This document shows positions 33,933 through 42,744 of a stretch of 64,000 nucleotides of DNA, one piece after another; the first letter of the stretch is position 1, and each line of letters starts with the position of its first letter. This stretch comes from an uncultured Lachnospiraceae bacterium (GTDB lineage Bacteria; Bacillota; Clostridia; Lachnospirales; Lachnospiraceae): contig CACYWQ010000001.1 of assembly GCA_902778165.1 (NCBI GenBank), forward strand, positions 62,001-126,000, given 5' to 3'. Position numbers and translations under genes: made by a program. The notes under the pieces are model-generated. The model was given only the letters and a program-made list of their open reading frames with translations. It ran no database searches and was not told where the DNA came from.

Positions 33933-33972
33933 TTGATACATGCGTTTTTGTAAATTTTGTTGAAGTGACGTA

Positions 33973-34001
33973 TTGTTGTATGGGGTAGGTTGGGATAATA
34001 T
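33973..34001 (+). promoter_or_regulatory. Candidate promoter of the structured RNA
   Basis: TTGTTG (33973-33978), 17 bases, TAATAT (33996-34001). Predicted start of transcription is near 34008. Its spacer contains TATGGGGTA (33979-33987), which is the reverse complement of TACCCCATA at 34043-34051. Confidence 0.5.
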
Positions 34002-34008
34002 ACTAGAT

Positions 34009-34163
34009 GTAACCCCCCAATACATTTTGTAGTTTTTTGCTATACCCCATAAGAAAGAAATACCTTCCCTAATAGCCGGGTGAACCGGTTATTACCCCAA
34101 AAGGGGGTATTTCTTCCTTAACCCAAAACCAACAGGGCACTGACTTAGGTCAGTGCTCTTTTT
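34009..34163 (+). ncRNA. Unassigned structured RNA candidate (small RNA or leader element)
   Basis: About 155 bases without any ORF between a plausible promoter and a strong terminator. A long hairpin pairs 34055-34064 with 34106-34115 (10 of 10). Inside it, AATAGCCGG-GTGAA-CCGGTTATT (34071-34093) forms a second stem. ACCCC (34094-34098) can instead pair with GGGGT (34104-34108), which would break the outer stem, so two exclusive folds exist. The upstream TATGGGGTA could close an outer helix with 34043-34051 if transcription begins earlier. It lies before a sugar ABC operon whose ATG is at 34237. I recognise no Rfam class. It could be a free-standing sRNA or an attenuating leader. Confidence 0.5.
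34135..34163 (+). terminator. Intrinsic terminator of the structured RNA
   Basis: GGGCACTGAC-TTAG-GTCAGTGCTC (one G-T pair) followed by TTTTT. It ends 74 bases before the ABC ATPase start codon. Confidence 0.92.
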
Positions 34164-34236
34164 CGTGTTTTAAAAGGCACGGGATTGTGCTATTCTATGG
34201 GATGAGAGCAACAGACTTATACGGAGAGTTAACGAT

Positions 34237-35373
34237 ATGGAAGTAAGACTTACGGATCTGACCAAAATATTCCCAAGCAGAGATAAGAAGGATAAGAGCG
34301 AAGTTGTCGCTGTAGATAACTTTAATATCACGATACCTGACGGTAAATTAGTGGGACTGTTGGGTCCTTCAGGATGCGGTAAGAGTACGGCTCTTAATCT
34401 TATCTGCGGATTGGAGACACCAACCAAAGGACAGATATTCTTCGGAGATACCGAAGTAACGAATCTTCCGCCCGAACAGCGCGGTGTGGGAATGGTATTC
34501 CAGAACTATGCACTTTTCCCGCATATGACGGTTGAGAAGAATATAATGTTTCCCCTTGAGAACTTTAAAGGAGATAAGAAGCTTACTAAGGAAGAGATGA
34601 AAGCCAAGGCATTAGAGGCCGCATCTTTGGTTCAGATAGAGAATCTGATGAGTCGCAAACCTAAGGAGATGTCCGGAGGTCAGCAGCAGAGAGTAGCTAT
34701 AGCAAGAGCACTTGTCAAAAGACCCAAGATACTTCTGCTTGACGAGCCATTATCCAATCTTGATGCAAGGCTTCGACTTCAGACCAGAGAAGAGATACGT
34801 CGAATCCAGCGCGAGACAGGAATTACTACTATATTCGTTACTCACGATCAGGAAGAGGCTATGAGTATCTCCGATCTTATAGTTGTTATGAAGTCGGGTG
34901 TGATACATCAGGTAGGCAAGCCACAGGAAGTATATGACAGTCCTGTCAATTTGTTCGTTGCCAAATTCCTCGGTACACCCGCTATCAATGTATTTAAGGG
35001 CAGGATAGATAAGGGCGGTTTGTACATAGGAAACGAGAAGGTTCTTGATATACCTGACACAGCAGTTATGAACGGCGAGAATGTGCAGACAGACGGAAGA
35101 GATGTATATGTAGGAATACGCCCTGAAGGATTTATCTTAGATGAAGCGGGTCCCCTTACATGTAAGCTTGACAGAGTGGAAGTAATGGGCCGTGACATAA
35201 GTGTCGTATCCTTCCATGATGCGGCAACAGATGCCGGTACAGTCTGCGTTCGTTCCATAATCAGTGCAGAGAATGATATAGATGAGAATGAAGATACGGT
35301 TAAATTTTCATTAAAGCCGGCCAAGACACATATATTTGATGCAGAGACTGAACATGTTCTGCGATTTATCTGA
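34237..35373 (+). CDS. Sugar ABC transporter ATP-binding protein (UgpC/MsmX/MalK-type)
   Basis: A single-domain ABC ATPase for CUT1-type sugar importers, 378 aa. Walker A GPSGCGKST (about residue 48), Q-loop VFQNYALFPHMTV, signature MSGGQQQRVAIARAL, Walker B ILLLDEPLSNLD and H-loop VTHDQEEAMS are all present. A C-terminal OB-fold (TOBE-like, about 245-378) includes VYVGIRPEGF. Relatives such as MsmX and MsmK serve several transporters. It heads an operon with two permeases and a binding protein, and is the only CUT1-type ATPase in this window. Confidence 0.95.
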   Translation: MEVRLTDLTKIFPSRDKKDKSEVVAVDNFNITIPDGKLVGLLGPSGCGKSTALNLICGLETPTKGQIFFGDTEVTNLPPEQRGVGMVFQNYALFPHMTVEKNIMFPLENFKGDKKLTKEEMKAKALEAASLVQIENLMSRKPKEMSGGQQQRVAIARALVKRPKILLLDEPLSNLDARLRLQTREEIRRIQRETGITTIFVTHDQEEAMSISDLIVVMKSGVIHQVGKPQEVYDSPVNLFVAKFLGTPAINVFKGRIDKGGLYIGNEKVLDIPDTAVMNGENVQTDGRDVYVGIRPEGFILDEAGPLTCKLDRVEVMGRDISVVSFHDAATDAGTVCVRSIISAENDIDENEDTVKFSLKPAKTHIFDAETEHVLRFI

Positions 35374-35375
35374 AT

Positions 35376-36278
35376 ATGAAGAGATTAAGATTAGGACAAA
35401 ACTTAAGAGGCTGGTTATATATGCTGCCGGCCATCCTGTTTCTTGGGGTATTTATGGTATACCCTTTGTTTGATGTACTTATCTATTCCGTGGAAGAGAA
35501 TTATAATTTCGCATCACAGGTCTATACCGGATACGGATTATTTAATTATTCATACGTATTGCATGATACTTATTTTGTTCAGGCACTTAAGAATACATTT
35601 ATTATCGTGATAATAACCGTGCCGCTTTCTACCGGTCTGGCGCTCCTTATTTCTCTGGGACTAAGCTCAATAAAGAGACTTAAGAGTCTTTATCAGACAC
35701 TTTATTTTCTTCCGTATGTTACCAATACACTGGCCGTAGGTCTGGTATTTATGGTGTTATTTAAGAAGACAGCGTATTCAGACGGTCTGATCAATTTGCT
35801 GATTAAAGCCTTTGGAGGCAACAGTGTGGATTTCATAGACGGACCGTACTGGGCCAAGATTATGGTTATGTGCATATATACCATATGGGTAGTTATCCCG
35901 TTTAAGATACTTATTCTTACTTCCGCATTGGCTTCCGTTAATCAGGATTATTACAAGGTTGCCAGAGTTGACGGCACAAGTCCTTTCAGGATATTTACAA
36001 AGATCACTCTTCCTATGATTTCATCAACCGTATTCTATTTAATAATCACGGGATTTATAGGAGCGTTTAAGGCCTACAGTGATGAAGTGGCTTTATTCGG
36101 AACTGACCTTAACAGCGCCGGAATGAATACGATAGTAGGTTATGTATATGATATGTTATACGGCAACAGCGGCGGATATCCGTCATATGCATCCGCTGCT
36201 GCGCTTATTCTGTTTGCCATAGTATTTACGATTACGATCATCAATCTGTTAATAAGCAAGAAGGCGGTTACACAGTAA
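35376..36278 (+). CDS. Sugar ABC transporter permease (MalF/UgpA-type)
   Basis: A 300-aa inner permease with six predicted transmembrane segments. The EAA-type cytoplasmic loop is near residues 193-215 (YYKVARVDGTSPFRIFTKIT). The N-terminal RGWLYMLPAILFLGVFMVYP is the usual start of the UgpA group. It begins two bases after the ATPase stop and its stop codon overlaps the next ATG by one base, so translation is coupled. Confidence 0.93.
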   Translation: MKRLRLGQNLRGWLYMLPAILFLGVFMVYPLFDVLIYSVEENYNFASQVYTGYGLFNYSYVLHDTYFVQALKNTFIIVIITVPLSTGLALLISLGLSSIKRLKSLYQTLYFLPYVTNTLAVGLVFMVLFKKTAYSDGLINLLIKAFGGNSVDFIDGPYWAKIMVMCIYTIWVVIPFKILILTSALASVNQDYYKVARVDGTSPFRIFTKITLPMISSTVFYLIITGFIGAFKAYSDEVALFGTDLNSAGMNTIVGYVYDMLYGNSGGYPSYASAAALILFAIVFTITIINLLISKKAVTQ

Positions 36279-37114
36279 TGAAGACTAAGATAAGTATTAA
36301 GGCTTCAATTACATATATTCTTCTGACCGTTTGGGGGATTATTGTTTTATTCCCCTTCTATTGGATGCTGCTTACATCTATTAAGAGTTACGCATCATAT
36401 AACGGTGAGTATGTTCCTAAATTCTACGCAACCAATCCGACATTTGAGAACTATGTAAATGCATTCACATCGGTTCCCCTCGGAAGATATTTCTTAAATA
36501 CCATCGTATTCACACTTATAACCACCGGGCTTATGATGCTTGTTATCATATTCTCGGCCTATGCATTTGCCCGCATAGATTTTAAGGGCAGAAGCGCGTT
36601 ATTTGCATTCTTCCTAGCCCTTATGATGATCCCAAATGAACTTGTGATCATAACCAACTTCGTGACCATAACGAATCTTAATATGCGTAATACATTCTTG
36701 GGACTTATATTACCCTCAGTCACCTCTGTTTTCTATATATATCTCCTTAAAGAGAATTTTGAGATGATACCCGAGGAATTATATAAGGCAGCCAAGGTAG
36801 ACGGAACATCCGACTTTAAGTATCTCTGGAAAGTGATGATACCCATATCCCAGCCTACGATTGTGACGATCATTATCCTCAAAGTCATAGAGTGTTGGAA
36901 TTCATATGTATGGCCGAGACTAATTACAGACGATCAGAATTATTTCTTAGTCAGCAACGGAATACAGTCGATTCGCGAGAACGGATTCGGAAGAGAGAAC
37001 ATCCCTGCGATGATGGCGGCTGTAGTGGCTATATCAGTACCCTTAGTCATTCTCTTCTTAATATTTCATAAGAAGATTATGGCAGGTGTCTCGAGAGGAG
37101 GTACCAAGGGATGA
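36278..37114 (+). CDS. Sugar ABC transporter permease (MalG/UgpE-type)
   Basis: A 278-aa partner permease with six transmembrane segments. The EAA loop is ELYKAAKVDGTSDFKYLWKV (about residues 168-187). The C-terminal end RENIPAMMAAVVAIS and IFHKKIMAGVSRGGTKG is characteristic of the family (GAVKG-like tail). It overlaps the binding-protein gene by four bases. Confidence 0.93.
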   Translation: MKTKISIKASITYILLTVWGIIVLFPFYWMLLTSIKSYASYNGEYVPKFYATNPTFENYVNAFTSVPLGRYFLNTIVFTLITTGLMMLVIIFSAYAFARIDFKGRSALFAFFLALMMIPNELVIITNFVTITNLNMRNTFLGLILPSVTSVFYIYLLKENFEMIPEELYKAAKVDGTSDFKYLWKVMIPISQPTIVTIIILKVIECWNSYVWPRLITDDQNYFLVSNGIQSIRENGFGRENIPAMMAAVVAISVPLVILFLIFHKKIMAGVSRGGTKG

Positions 37115-38706
37115 GAAAAAAGATCGCGATTATTATGACATTCATGTCACTTGCTTCTCTTGTTCTGACGGGCTGTCACGGACGCAAAGGAATGGAACCC
37201 TTTGTCATACCGGAAGAATTTGACGAAGCTGCAGCCTATAACATTACATTCTGGGCCAAGAATGATACCAATAAGACTCAGACGGACATATACAAGAAAG
37301 CGATAGCGGATTTTAATAAGTTATATCCGAATATTCACGTAGACCTTCGTCTGTATACGGACTACGGCAAGATATACAACGATGTCATAACCAATATTTC
37401 TACAGGAACCACACCTAATGTATGTATCACATATCCGGATCATATAGCGACATATATGACGGGAGACAATACGGTCGTTTCTCTTGATGAACTGATGAAT
37501 GATCAAAATTTCGGATTCGGCGGGGATAAGCTTGCTTATGACGGTCCGACCAAAGATGAGATCGTTCCTGAATTCCTTGAAGAATGTGAGATAGGCGATG
37601 ACCATTATGCTCTTCCATATATGCGTTCTACCGAGGCTTGTTATATTAATAAGACGTTAGTTGAGAAACTCGGTTATGACGTCCCTGATGTACTTACATG
37701 GGATTATGTATGGGAAGTATCAGAGAAGGCGATGGAAAAAGATGAAGAAGGTAACTTCAAGGTCAACGGCCAGAAGGTTTTGATTCCTTTTATATATAAG
37801 TCTACCGACAATATGATGATTCAGATGCTTAAGCAGAAGAATGCACCCTATTCAACATCTGAGGGAGAGATCGGAATATTTAATGATACTACCAGGGATT
37901 TATTATATACGGTAGCCAAACATGCTGAGACAGGAGCGTTCTCTACGTTTAAGATATCCAGCTATCCCGGCAATTTCCTAAACGCAGGACAATGCATTTT
38001 TGCGATAGATTCAACGGCAGGTGCCACTTGGATGGGTTCGCATGCTCCGCTTTCAGACATTCATGAGAGTAAGAAAGTTGAATTTGAGACCGCAGTAAGA
38101 CCTGTTCCGCAATTTGATACATCCAATATATCGATGATATCTCAGGGACCTTCCATATGTATCTTTAATAAAGAAGATGCCGGCGAAGTGCTGGCTTCAT
38201 GGTTGTTTGCACAGTATATGCTTACGGATGAAGTACAGATGGCATACTCAGAGACCGAAGGTTACGTTCCGGTAACGACGAAAGCAAGAAATAATCCTGA
38301 ATATATCGATTATCTTAACAGGGAAGGCGAAGATCATTCCTCGCATTATGAAGTAAAGATACAGGCCGCAAAGCTTTTGCTTGCAAATTCCGAGAATACT
38401 TTTGTCACACCTGTTTTTAACGGGTCGGCTTCTTTAAGAGATGCGTCGGGACAGATGATAGAGGAAGTGACCAAAGCCCGTCGCCGTAAGATCACGGTGG
38501 ATGACGCCTTTATAGACAAACTATACGGCAATATGAGATCCCTTTATCGACTTGATTCTGCCACAGCGGCAGGTAGAGATGCTTCGGATAAGGAACTTGG
38601 AAAGCTTCCGAGTGCATCACGAAATCTTTTGATCATCCTCTTGATCTTATGGATAACGATAATCATTTATATAACAGTAAGCAAGCAACAACGTTTGAAC
38701 AAATAG
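37111..38706 (+). CDS. Sugar-binding lipoprotein with extra C-terminal membrane anchor
   Basis: A 531-aa extracytoplasmic family 1 solute-binding protein. The signal peptide ends in VLTGC (Cys22). The binding domain (about 45-490) includes YNITFWAKNDTNKTQ, DFNKLYPNIHVDLRLYTD and NAGQCIFAIDSTAGATWMGS. A C-terminal hydrophobic helix (about 507-526, LLIILLILWITIIIYITV) ends in a short basic tail. A lipid anchor and a transmembrane anchor in one binding protein is unusual, as is its position last in the operon. Ligand is not evident. Confidence 0.9.
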   Translation: MRKKIAIIMTFMSLASLVLTGCHGRKGMEPFVIPEEFDEAAAYNITFWAKNDTNKTQTDIYKKAIADFNKLYPNIHVDLRLYTDYGKIYNDVITNISTGTTPNVCITYPDHIATYMTGDNTVVSLDELMNDQNFGFGGDKLAYDGPTKDEIVPEFLEECEIGDDHYALPYMRSTEACYINKTLVEKLGYDVPDVLTWDYVWEVSEKAMEKDEEGNFKVNGQKVLIPFIYKSTDNMMIQMLKQKNAPYSTSEGEIGIFNDTTRDLLYTVAKHAETGAFSTFKISSYPGNFLNAGQCIFAIDSTAGATWMGSHAPLSDIHESKKVEFETAVRPVPQFDTSNISMISQGPSICIFNKEDAGEVLASWLFAQYMLTDEVQMAYSETEGYVPVTTKARNNPEYIDYLNREGEDHSSHYEVKIQAAKLLLANSENTFVTPVFNGSASLRDASGQMIEEVTKARRRKITVDDAFIDKLYGNMRSLYRLDSATAAGRDASDKELGKLPSASRNLLIILLILWITIIIYITVSKQQRLNK

Positions 38707-38732
38707 AAAATCCGCGCAAAAGCGCGGATTTT
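38707..38732. terminator. Bidirectional terminator between convergent genes
   Basis: AAAATCCGCGC-AAAA-GCGCGGATTTT, a perfect 11-base stem with A- and T-runs on the two ends. It serves the ABC operon and the minus-strand lipoprotein gene. Confidence 0.92.
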
Positions 38733-38762
38733 AATATTTTGATCATATAAATACTATATGGA

Positions 38763-39929
38763 TTATTGCTGCATATTACTGCAATCAAGATGCATTCTGA
38801 AGGTTGACCCGATTGTCAAATTCCACCATTCTTTTTCACTAAGAGCAAATCCTATAGATGGCATAGACTCTAAATCATCAGAATTCTTTATTTCTTCCCA
38901 AGAAGTCTTTAATACCGCTTTCTGCTCTTTATTAAGAACGCTTGGTGCGATCACATCAAACAATGTGTCATAAACATCCATGATCGCATGTATATCTCCG
39001 CCGTTCTTATTTGCCACACTGAATACATCTTCAGCAACAATATCGAAATCTACAAATCCATCATCTGTACTCTGAACATAACACATATACCAAAGATCAC
39101 CATCACTAAACTGGAAAGAAAACCATCCGTCTCTATGATTGCCATAGCTTATCTCGCCGATATTTTCTGCTGTTTCATATAGTTTATCCATCGGGAAATA
39201 GTATAAGTCGATATTGTCAGCGATCACATGTCCATCCTCATTTACTTTCCATGGACCGGACGCCGCTTCTCCTGCATAATCCAAGGTAAAAGTTAACTTA
39301 ATGAAAGGATTCGATCCAAAACAGTCCCACACCAGATTTATAACAGGATCTGCACCTTCCAAAGGACCTTCTGCATAGAAATCAGCATCATCCGTTGATT
39401 TAAGGGTGTCAATAAACGTAGCGTAGTCACTCTTAGTCTCATCACTCATCATAAATGAAAGGCTGTTAAAAAAATCTGATTCAGAAGTGACGATCTCAGA
39501 TAGTTTCAGATTCTCATCTTTCTTAACAGTTATATCCAAACGATATTCATTCTCTGCTTTCCTGACAAGATTATATGTATAATTCTTTTTGAGCCAATCT
39601 GCATCATTACCGACACGAACAGATCCATCGCTTTTTATGCATACATAATCTTCATCCGTATATCCGCCATACTTCGATGCAATCTCCGCAAACTCAGGAA
39701 AAGGAAACCTTCCGATATCGACACCATTAACAATATAGTATCCCGGTTCAGATTCCTCCCATAAGGTATTTCCTTCAATGACCTGATTGGAAGAATCATT
39801 TGTTTCCTCTTTTGCGTCAACTGTGTTTTGACTCTCAGACGAAACAGACGGATCCTTGGCATTTGAACCGCATGCACTGAGACAGATCATTGTTATGCAT
39901 AATATGACCGCTATTATTCTCTTCTTCAT
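38763..39929 (-). CDS. Lipoprotein of unknown function
   Basis: A 388-aa exported protein whose signal peptide ends in CLSAC (Cys20). A Ser/Asn/Glu-rich tether (about 21-55) follows. The folded part has many aromatic and acidic residues (GYYIVNGVDIGRFPFPEFAE; FSFQFSDGDLWYMCYVQSTD). I recognise no family. Minus-strand AGAGGTGA supports the start. It is divergent from another lipoprotein gene at 40108, with mirror-image promoters between them. Confidence 0.8.
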   Translation of the reverse strand: MKKRIIAVILCITMICLSACGSNAKDPSVSSESQNTVDAKEETNDSSNQVIEGNTLWEESEPGYYIVNGVDIGRFPFPEFAEIASKYGGYTDEDYVCIKSDGSVRVGNDADWLKKNYTYNLVRKAENEYRLDITVKKDENLKLSEIVTSESDFFNSLSFMMSDETKSDYATFIDTLKSTDDADFYAEGPLEGADPVINLVWDCFGSNPFIKLTFTLDYAGEAASGPWKVNEDGHVIADNIDLYYFPMDKLYETAENIGEISYGNHRDGWFSFQFSDGDLWYMCYVQSTDDGFVDFDIVAEDVFSVANKNGGDIHAIMDVYDTLFDVIAPSVLNKEQKAVLKTSWEEIKNSDDLESMPSIGFALSEKEWWNLTIGSTFRMHLDCSNMQQ

Positions 39930-39977
39930 TGTTAATCACCTCTTTAACCCTCTGATTCACAAGTTTTATGCACACTC

Positions 39978-40007
39978 ATAATAGTTTACCCATTTACTGA
40001 TTGTCAA
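39978..40007 (-). promoter_or_regulatory. Promoter of the minus-strand lipoprotein gene
   Basis: On the minus strand TTGACA (complement of 40002-40007), 18 bases, TATTAT (complement of 39978-39983). Confidence 0.65.
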
Positions 40008-40040
40008 GAAAAAGGGCACTGATATGTCGGGAGATGCTAA

Positions 40041-40069
40041 TTGACAAGAAAAAACAAAATATATATTAT
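40041..40069 (+). promoter_or_regulatory. Promoter of the plus-strand lipoprotein gene at 40108
   Basis: TTGACA (40041-40046), 17 bases, TATTAT (40064-40069). The segment ATTGACAAGAAAAA (40040 onward) nearly repeats ATTGTCAAGAAAAA 40 bases upstream. Confidence 0.65.
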
Positions 40070-40107
40070 AATTTTGTTTTTGCTCGTATTATACGGAGGG
40101 ATTTATC

Positions 40108-40971
40108 ATGCGAAAGAGTTGTTTGATCATCACATTGGTGCTGGCACTTACCGTTTCGGCTTGTGGCAGTGCTGATACAAAAGAGGATAAAAATGTTTCT
40201 TTACCGGCTCCTGTCACGGAAGAGCAGGCAAAAGCGTTTGAAGAGACAGTATCTGAAGAGGCAAAGGAAGAACCACAGGAAGTCTCTCAGCAAGAAGATA
40301 CTGAATATCAGTATGAATTGCCCTTTGATAAGAATTCGTTTAAGATCTATGGGCTTTCAATAGATGATCTTGATACCATGGATTCAGACGGCTTCGTTGA
40401 ATTACTTGCAAAGTATGAGATAGAACCTAAAGAAGGAGAATACAGTCTGGAATTCGGAGATAAATATGATATTGATAATCCTGATTTCCACCGTTACGAA
40501 ATAACCTATACTCCCGATGAGACATATCAATTAATGATACAATATGGTCTCAGCGGTTGCTCGAGGGTTCATGCAAGAAGAAGTATTGACCATCTGGATA
40601 ATAAAGGATACATAAATGAGCTGATAGCTGACATTGATGAGGTTCCTCTTCCGGAAGGAATCATTGAGGGTTGTCCTGTAGAGTTCGGTTCATCATATGA
40701 TGAGGTTTATTCATTCCTAAACCTTGATGAATTCAAGAACAGTGGTTTTACGGAAAAAATAGAAGCTGAAGGATACAATATTTGGCCAGACGCATGGTAT
40801 TGCGGTTATAATGCCGTTTTGATGTGCGATGAGGACAGGAATATAACTTTAAATATTTATGAGAACGGAGATATAAGATCCATAGCAGATGCAACAGTAA
40901 TCTGTTATTTCTTTGGTTTTGATCATGACAAAAAACTCAACAGTTTCCAAATAAGAAAGATTATACCGTAA
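40108..40971 (+). CDS. Lipoprotein of unknown function
   Basis: A 287-aa exported protein with a signal peptide ending in TVSAC (Cys19). A Glu/Lys/Gln-rich tether (about 20-72) is followed by a mixed alpha/beta region with several cysteines (SGCSRVHARR, IEGCPVEFGSSYDEVYSFLN, DAWYCGYNAVLMCDED). No family is recognised. ACGGAGGGA precedes the ATG. It is divergent from the lipoprotein at 38763 and upstream of a third at 41065, a local cluster of unrelated-looking lipoproteins. Confidence 0.8.
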   Translation: MRKSCLIITLVLALTVSACGSADTKEDKNVSLPAPVTEEQAKAFEETVSEEAKEEPQEVSQQEDTEYQYELPFDKNSFKIYGLSIDDLDTMDSDGFVELLAKYEIEPKEGEYSLEFGDKYDIDNPDFHRYEITYTPDETYQLMIQYGLSGCSRVHARRSIDHLDNKGYINELIADIDEVPLPEGIIEGCPVEFGSSYDEVYSFLNLDEFKNSGFTEKIEAEGYNIWPDAWYCGYNAVLMCDEDRNITLNIYENGDIRSIADATVICYFFGFDHDKKLNSFQIRKIIP

Positions 40972-40986
40972 ATCAATAAAAAACGC

Positions 40987-41014
40987 TTGATAATCACGAA
41001 TTTTGTGGTATGAT
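40987..41014 (+). promoter_or_regulatory. Promoter of the lipoprotein gene at 41065
   Basis: TTGATA (40987-40992), 16 bases, TATGAT (41009-41014) with an upstream TG giving an extended -10. Confidence 0.6.
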
Positions 41015-41064
41015 ACATTTGCTGAGTCAATAAACAGTAACAGCAGCAAAGTATGGAGGATATT

Positions 41065-41799
41065 ATGAAAAAGAGTATTATTGCACTTTTGATCACAACA
41101 ATGGTTGCGGCAGCTGCACTTGCAGGTTGCGGCAAGGGAGATACCGATAAGAAGTCGGAAGGAGTTATGACATACAGCGAGTATGTTCAGGCTTCTCTTG
41201 ATACAGAGGTAACCATCGAGGCTTATGTACAGGCTAAGCAGGGATGGTGGGAGAATGAAGGCGTAGGCGTTGCTACACTTTATACTCAGGATAAGGAAGG
41301 TGCATATTTCTTATACAATGCACAGTGTACACAGGAAGAATATGACAAGCTTGCTCAGGGTACCAAGATCAAGGCTACAGGTTATAAGTCAGAATGGTCA
41401 GGCGAGATAGAGATAGCAGATGCTACATTTGAGATAGAGAGCGGAAGCTACATCGCTCCTGCCAAGGATGTTACATCACTCTTAGGATCAGATCAGATCA
41501 TCGATGAGCAGAACAAGTTCGTATCATTCAAGGACATGACTGTTGAAGATGCCGGCAACGGTAAGGCTTTCATGTATAAGTATGATGATTCGGGTTCACA
41601 GGGTGATGACCTTTACTTCAATGTTTCTGTTAACGGCAAGTCTTACACATTTACCGTAGAGTCATACCTTACAGGTGCAGACACAGAGGTATACAAGACA
41701 GTTGAGAACCTTAAGATTGGTGATACAGTAGATATGGAAGGTTTCTTATACTGGTATGAGGGCGTTAATCCACACATCACCAAGGTTACTGTAAAATAG
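41065..41799 (+). CDS. Lipoprotein with OB-fold-like domain
   Basis: A 244-aa exported protein. The signal peptide ends in ALAGC (Cys22). ATG at 41065 is chosen because GGAGG sits six bases upstream; an in-frame ATG at 41053 would place that site inside the gene. Two similar strand-rich halves (about 30-125, EVTIEAYVQAKQGWW to GYKSEWSGEIEIADATFEIE; about 140-244, ENLKIGDTVDMEGFLYWYEG) resemble the OB-like folds of secreted nucleic-acid- or ligand-binding proteins. Function is unknown. Codon use is optimised, suggesting good expression. Confidence 0.8.
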   Translation: MKKSIIALLITTMVAAAALAGCGKGDTDKKSEGVMTYSEYVQASLDTEVTIEAYVQAKQGWWENEGVGVATLYTQDKEGAYFLYNAQCTQEEYDKLAQGTKIKATGYKSEWSGEIEIADATFEIESGSYIAPAKDVTSLLGSDQIIDEQNKFVSFKDMTVEDAGNGKAFMYKYDDSGSQGDDLYFNVSVNGKSYTFTVESYLTGADTEVYKTVENLKIGDTVDMEGFLYWYEGVNPHITKVTVK

Positions 41800-41821
41800 A
41801 TTAAAATGTGGTAAAATATTT

Positions 41822-41851
41822 AACCGAGAGGCGATGAGTCTCTCGGTTTTG
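41822..41851 (+). terminator. Terminator of the lipoprotein gene
   Basis: AACCGAGAG (41822-41830) pairs with CTCTCGGTT (41840-41848) around a 9-base loop, followed by TT. Confidence 0.75.
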
Positions 41852-41929
41852 TATTCTTAACAGGAAAAATGGCGATAATTATGTTAACCGACCCTCGGAG
41901 AGGTTGACCCGCCGGAGACGAACTGTCAA

Positions 41930-42730
41930 ATGGTTAAAGAGATTAGAATAACTTCACTTGAAGAATTGTTACCGCTTCTTACCGAGCAGGATTACAGAGA
42001 GGATCTTGATAGGAACAGAAGCTCATATTTATACCGCGGTATGCCCAATACGGCATTTAAGATGGAGACAAGTCTTCGCCGTAACTGTAAGCACTTACAG
42101 AAGACTTTAGAGCCTGCGATACTTGAGAACTTTGCCAAGTATGCCGTTATAGGTGAACCTACGATTGCTCAGTCCGTATGGAGACAGATGATCCTTGGTC
42201 AGCATTACGGCCTGCCCACAAGACTTCTTGATTGGACTCATTCAGCGTTGGTAGGATTACATTTTGCTGTATCCGAGAAAGAGATGGAGCAGATGGATGA
42301 CCATGATTGTATGGTATGGCGTATAGACATGGGAGAGATGTATTCGCTTCTTCCGGATAATTACCGTGCGGTTGTTAATAAGACTCAGTCCACAATTTTT
42401 TCCGTTGATATGCTTGGGGGAATTACAGGTAAGCTTGAGCAGTATGATGAAGACATGGGCAATAATGCAATGATCATCATTGAACCGCCTTCTATTAATT
42501 CAAGAATAGTTAATCAGTATTCATTTTTCTCACTTGTACCGATGGAGATGGATGATATAGAAGAGTTCTTAGACCGTCGAACCAATAACACGGTCAAATA
42601 CGTAATTGCCAAGGAATTAAGATGGAGAGTCAGAGATATGCTGGATCAGCTTAATATGAGCGAGAGGATAGTATATCCGGGATTAGACGGTCTGTCAAAA
42701 TGGATCGCACGGCATTATTTCGTTAAATAA
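41930..42730 (+). CDS. FRG-domain protein
   Basis: A 266-aa soluble protein with the FRG (F/YRG) domain: SYLYRGMPNTAFKMETSLRR (about residues 32-51, the namesake YRG) and GQHYGLPTRLLDWTHSALVG (about 90-109). The later NSRIVNQYSFFSL segment (about 185-197) is the third conserved patch. The biochemical role of FRG domains is not settled; they occur in phage-, toxin- and defence-related settings as well as alone. It is 14 bases upstream of trkA, so probably co-transcribed with the potassium-uptake genes. Confidence 0.88.
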   Translation: MVKEIRITSLEELLPLLTEQDYREDLDRNRSSYLYRGMPNTAFKMETSLRRNCKHLQKTLEPAILENFAKYAVIGEPTIAQSVWRQMILGQHYGLPTRLLDWTHSALVGLHFAVSEKEMEQMDDHDCMVWRIDMGEMYSLLPDNYRAVVNKTQSTIFSVDMLGGITGKLEQYDEDMGNNAMIIIEPPSINSRIVNQYSFFSLVPMEMDDIEEFLDRRTNNTVKYVIAKELRWRVRDMLDQLNMSERIVYPGLDGLSKWIARHYFVK

Positions 42731-42744
42731 CAGGAGGACATAAA

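Noticed and set aside
33973..34163. 6S RNA, SRP RNA, tmRNA or RNase P RNA for the structured region
   Set aside because: The 5' and 3' ends are not complementary as in 6S RNA, and none of the conserved SRP, tmRNA or RNase P core sequences is visible. I also compared it by eye with ZTP, SAM-I, glycine, c-di-GMP, THF and fluoride riboswitch cores without a match.
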